Below are positions 6,701 through 7,097 of a stretch of DNA of 7,097 bases, piece by piece. How positions within the stretch are numbered: the first letter of the stretch is position 1; every line of letters begins with the position of its first letter. The notes under the pieces are model-generated. The model made no database searches. It saw only the letters and a program-made list of their open reading frames with translations, and was not told the origin of the DNA. Made by a program: the position numbers and the translations under genes. Source of the stretch: Gammaproteobacteria bacterium. Its GTDB lineage: Bacteria; Pseudomonadota; Gammaproteobacteria; Arenicellales; UBA868. Where the stretch lies: the NCBI GenBank assembly GCA_003529705.1, contig DPVA01000068.1, positions 1 to 7,097 of the forward strand. The letters run 5' to 3'.

Positions 6701-6709
6701 ATATGAACC

Positions 6710-7075
6710 ATGACTACTAACGTATTTCGACTGCTACCCGATGGTGACCCCAATACGGGTATGAGGCCATCCGACATGATCGACGCCTCTGCGTTTACGA
6801 CTTCCGACCAGAGTGAGACGAACCATACCTTTTTTCAGACGGATGACAGTTCGATCCTGAGTGGCGTATGGGAATGTGCCCCCTGCCGGGAAGACATAGA
6901 CGCCTATCCAGTACATGAGATGATGACAGTGATCTCCGGATCTGTGACCATGACTAACGCCGACGGTTCTTCCGATACCTTTACTGCGGGAGATACGTTC
7001 TTTATCGCCAAAGGAACCCAGTGCGTCTGGGAGGTAACCGAGACCCTGCGCAAGTTTTATATGATCGCTGAATGA
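6710..7075 (+). CDS. Small cupin-domain protein (cupin_3/DUF861 type)
   Basis: This 121-residue soluble protein is a single beta-barrel cupin. From residue 52 it shows the cupin_3 pattern: GVWECAPCREDIDAYPVHEM (52-71), ISGSVTMTNADG (75-86), FTAGDTFFIAKGTQCVWEV (91-109) and a closing ETLRKFYMI (111-119). In the classical cupin metal site three His and one Glu bind the metal. Here His69/Glu70 are kept near motif 1, but the His of motif 2 is Trp107, as in many DUF861 proteins, so metal binding is uncertain. Relatives include EutQ-type and ureidoglycine-related cupins, but many are uncharacterised enzymes or ligand sensors. About 45 residues precede the barrel, without a signal peptide. It is transcribed away from the hydroxylase from its own promoter. 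Fold sure; function unknown. Confidence 0.88.
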   Translation: MTTNVFRLLPDGDPNTGMRPSDMIDASAFTTSDQSETNHTFFQTDDSSILSGVWECAPCREDIDAYPVHEMMTVISGSVTMTNADGSSDTFTAGDTFFIAKGTQCVWEVTETLRKFYMIAE

Positions 7076-7097
7076 CGTAGATGACCTTCCCCCAGTT

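Noticed and set aside
6502..6777. A 91-codon minus-strand open frame just upstream of the hydroxylase, overlapping the cupin start
   Set aside because: It shows no recognisable domain, overlaps the well-supported cupin gene antisense and would cross its promoter. It is most likely a chance frame, although its stop lies only 5 bases before the hydroxylase TTG.
7081..7097. ATG five bases after the cupin stop as the start of a next gene
   Set aside because: Only five codons are visible and there is no clear ribosome binding site before it, so it cannot be supported from this window.

Overview
The window looks like a stretch of chromosome from a bacterium, probably a proteobacterium and perhaps a marine gammaproteobacterium. 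This rests on compact minus-strand operons, Shine-Dalgarno sites, sigma70-like promoters, base composition near the middle of the GC range by eye, and a CuyA-type sulfo-lyase, an enzyme known from marine bacteria. The taxonomic guess is weak. There are no RNA genes, transposases, CRISPR arrays or phage genes.

Layout: six genes run on the minus strand and one on the plus strand. In the direction of minus transcription (right to left) they are: a membrane fatty-acid-hydroxylase/sterol-desaturase family protein (6496-5516, TTG start); a 239-base gap with a candidate promoter; a CuyA-like PLP enzyme (5276-4254); 30 bases later a DegT/DnrJ/EryC1/StrS-family PLP aminotransferase (4223-3018); a 274-base gap with a candidate promoter and operator-like palindrome; a CaiD-like enoyl-CoA hydratase (2743-1937); 2 bases later a CaiC-like acyl-CoA ligase (1934-321); and 61 bases later the first 86 codons of a SAM-dependent methyltransferase that leaves the window at base 1. 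Facing away from the hydroxylase is a small single-domain cupin of the cupin_3/DUF861 type (6710-7075), with a clear sigma70-type promoter in the shared 213-base intergenic region.

How the genes may work together: hydratase and ligase are almost certainly co-transcribed and form an activate-then-hydrate CoA pair. A free acid would be loaded onto CoA by the ligase, and a 2,3-enoyl-CoA hydrated or a 3-hydroxyacyl-CoA dehydrated by the hydratase. They resemble the carnitine/crotonobetaine enzymes CaiC and CaiD, but no CaiA, CaiB, CaiE or CaiT is present, so the natural acid is unknown. The CuyA-like lyase and the aminotransferase form a second two-gene unit. The lyase should remove sulfur (sulfite or sulfide) and ammonia from a small sulfur amino acid to give pyruvate, while the aminotransferase acts on an unidentified keto or aldehyde substrate. 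A lipid hydroxylase, acyl activation, a methyltransferase and C3-sulfonate chemistry side by side may belong to one accessory pathway for a sulfur- or amino-containing metabolite, but that is inference.
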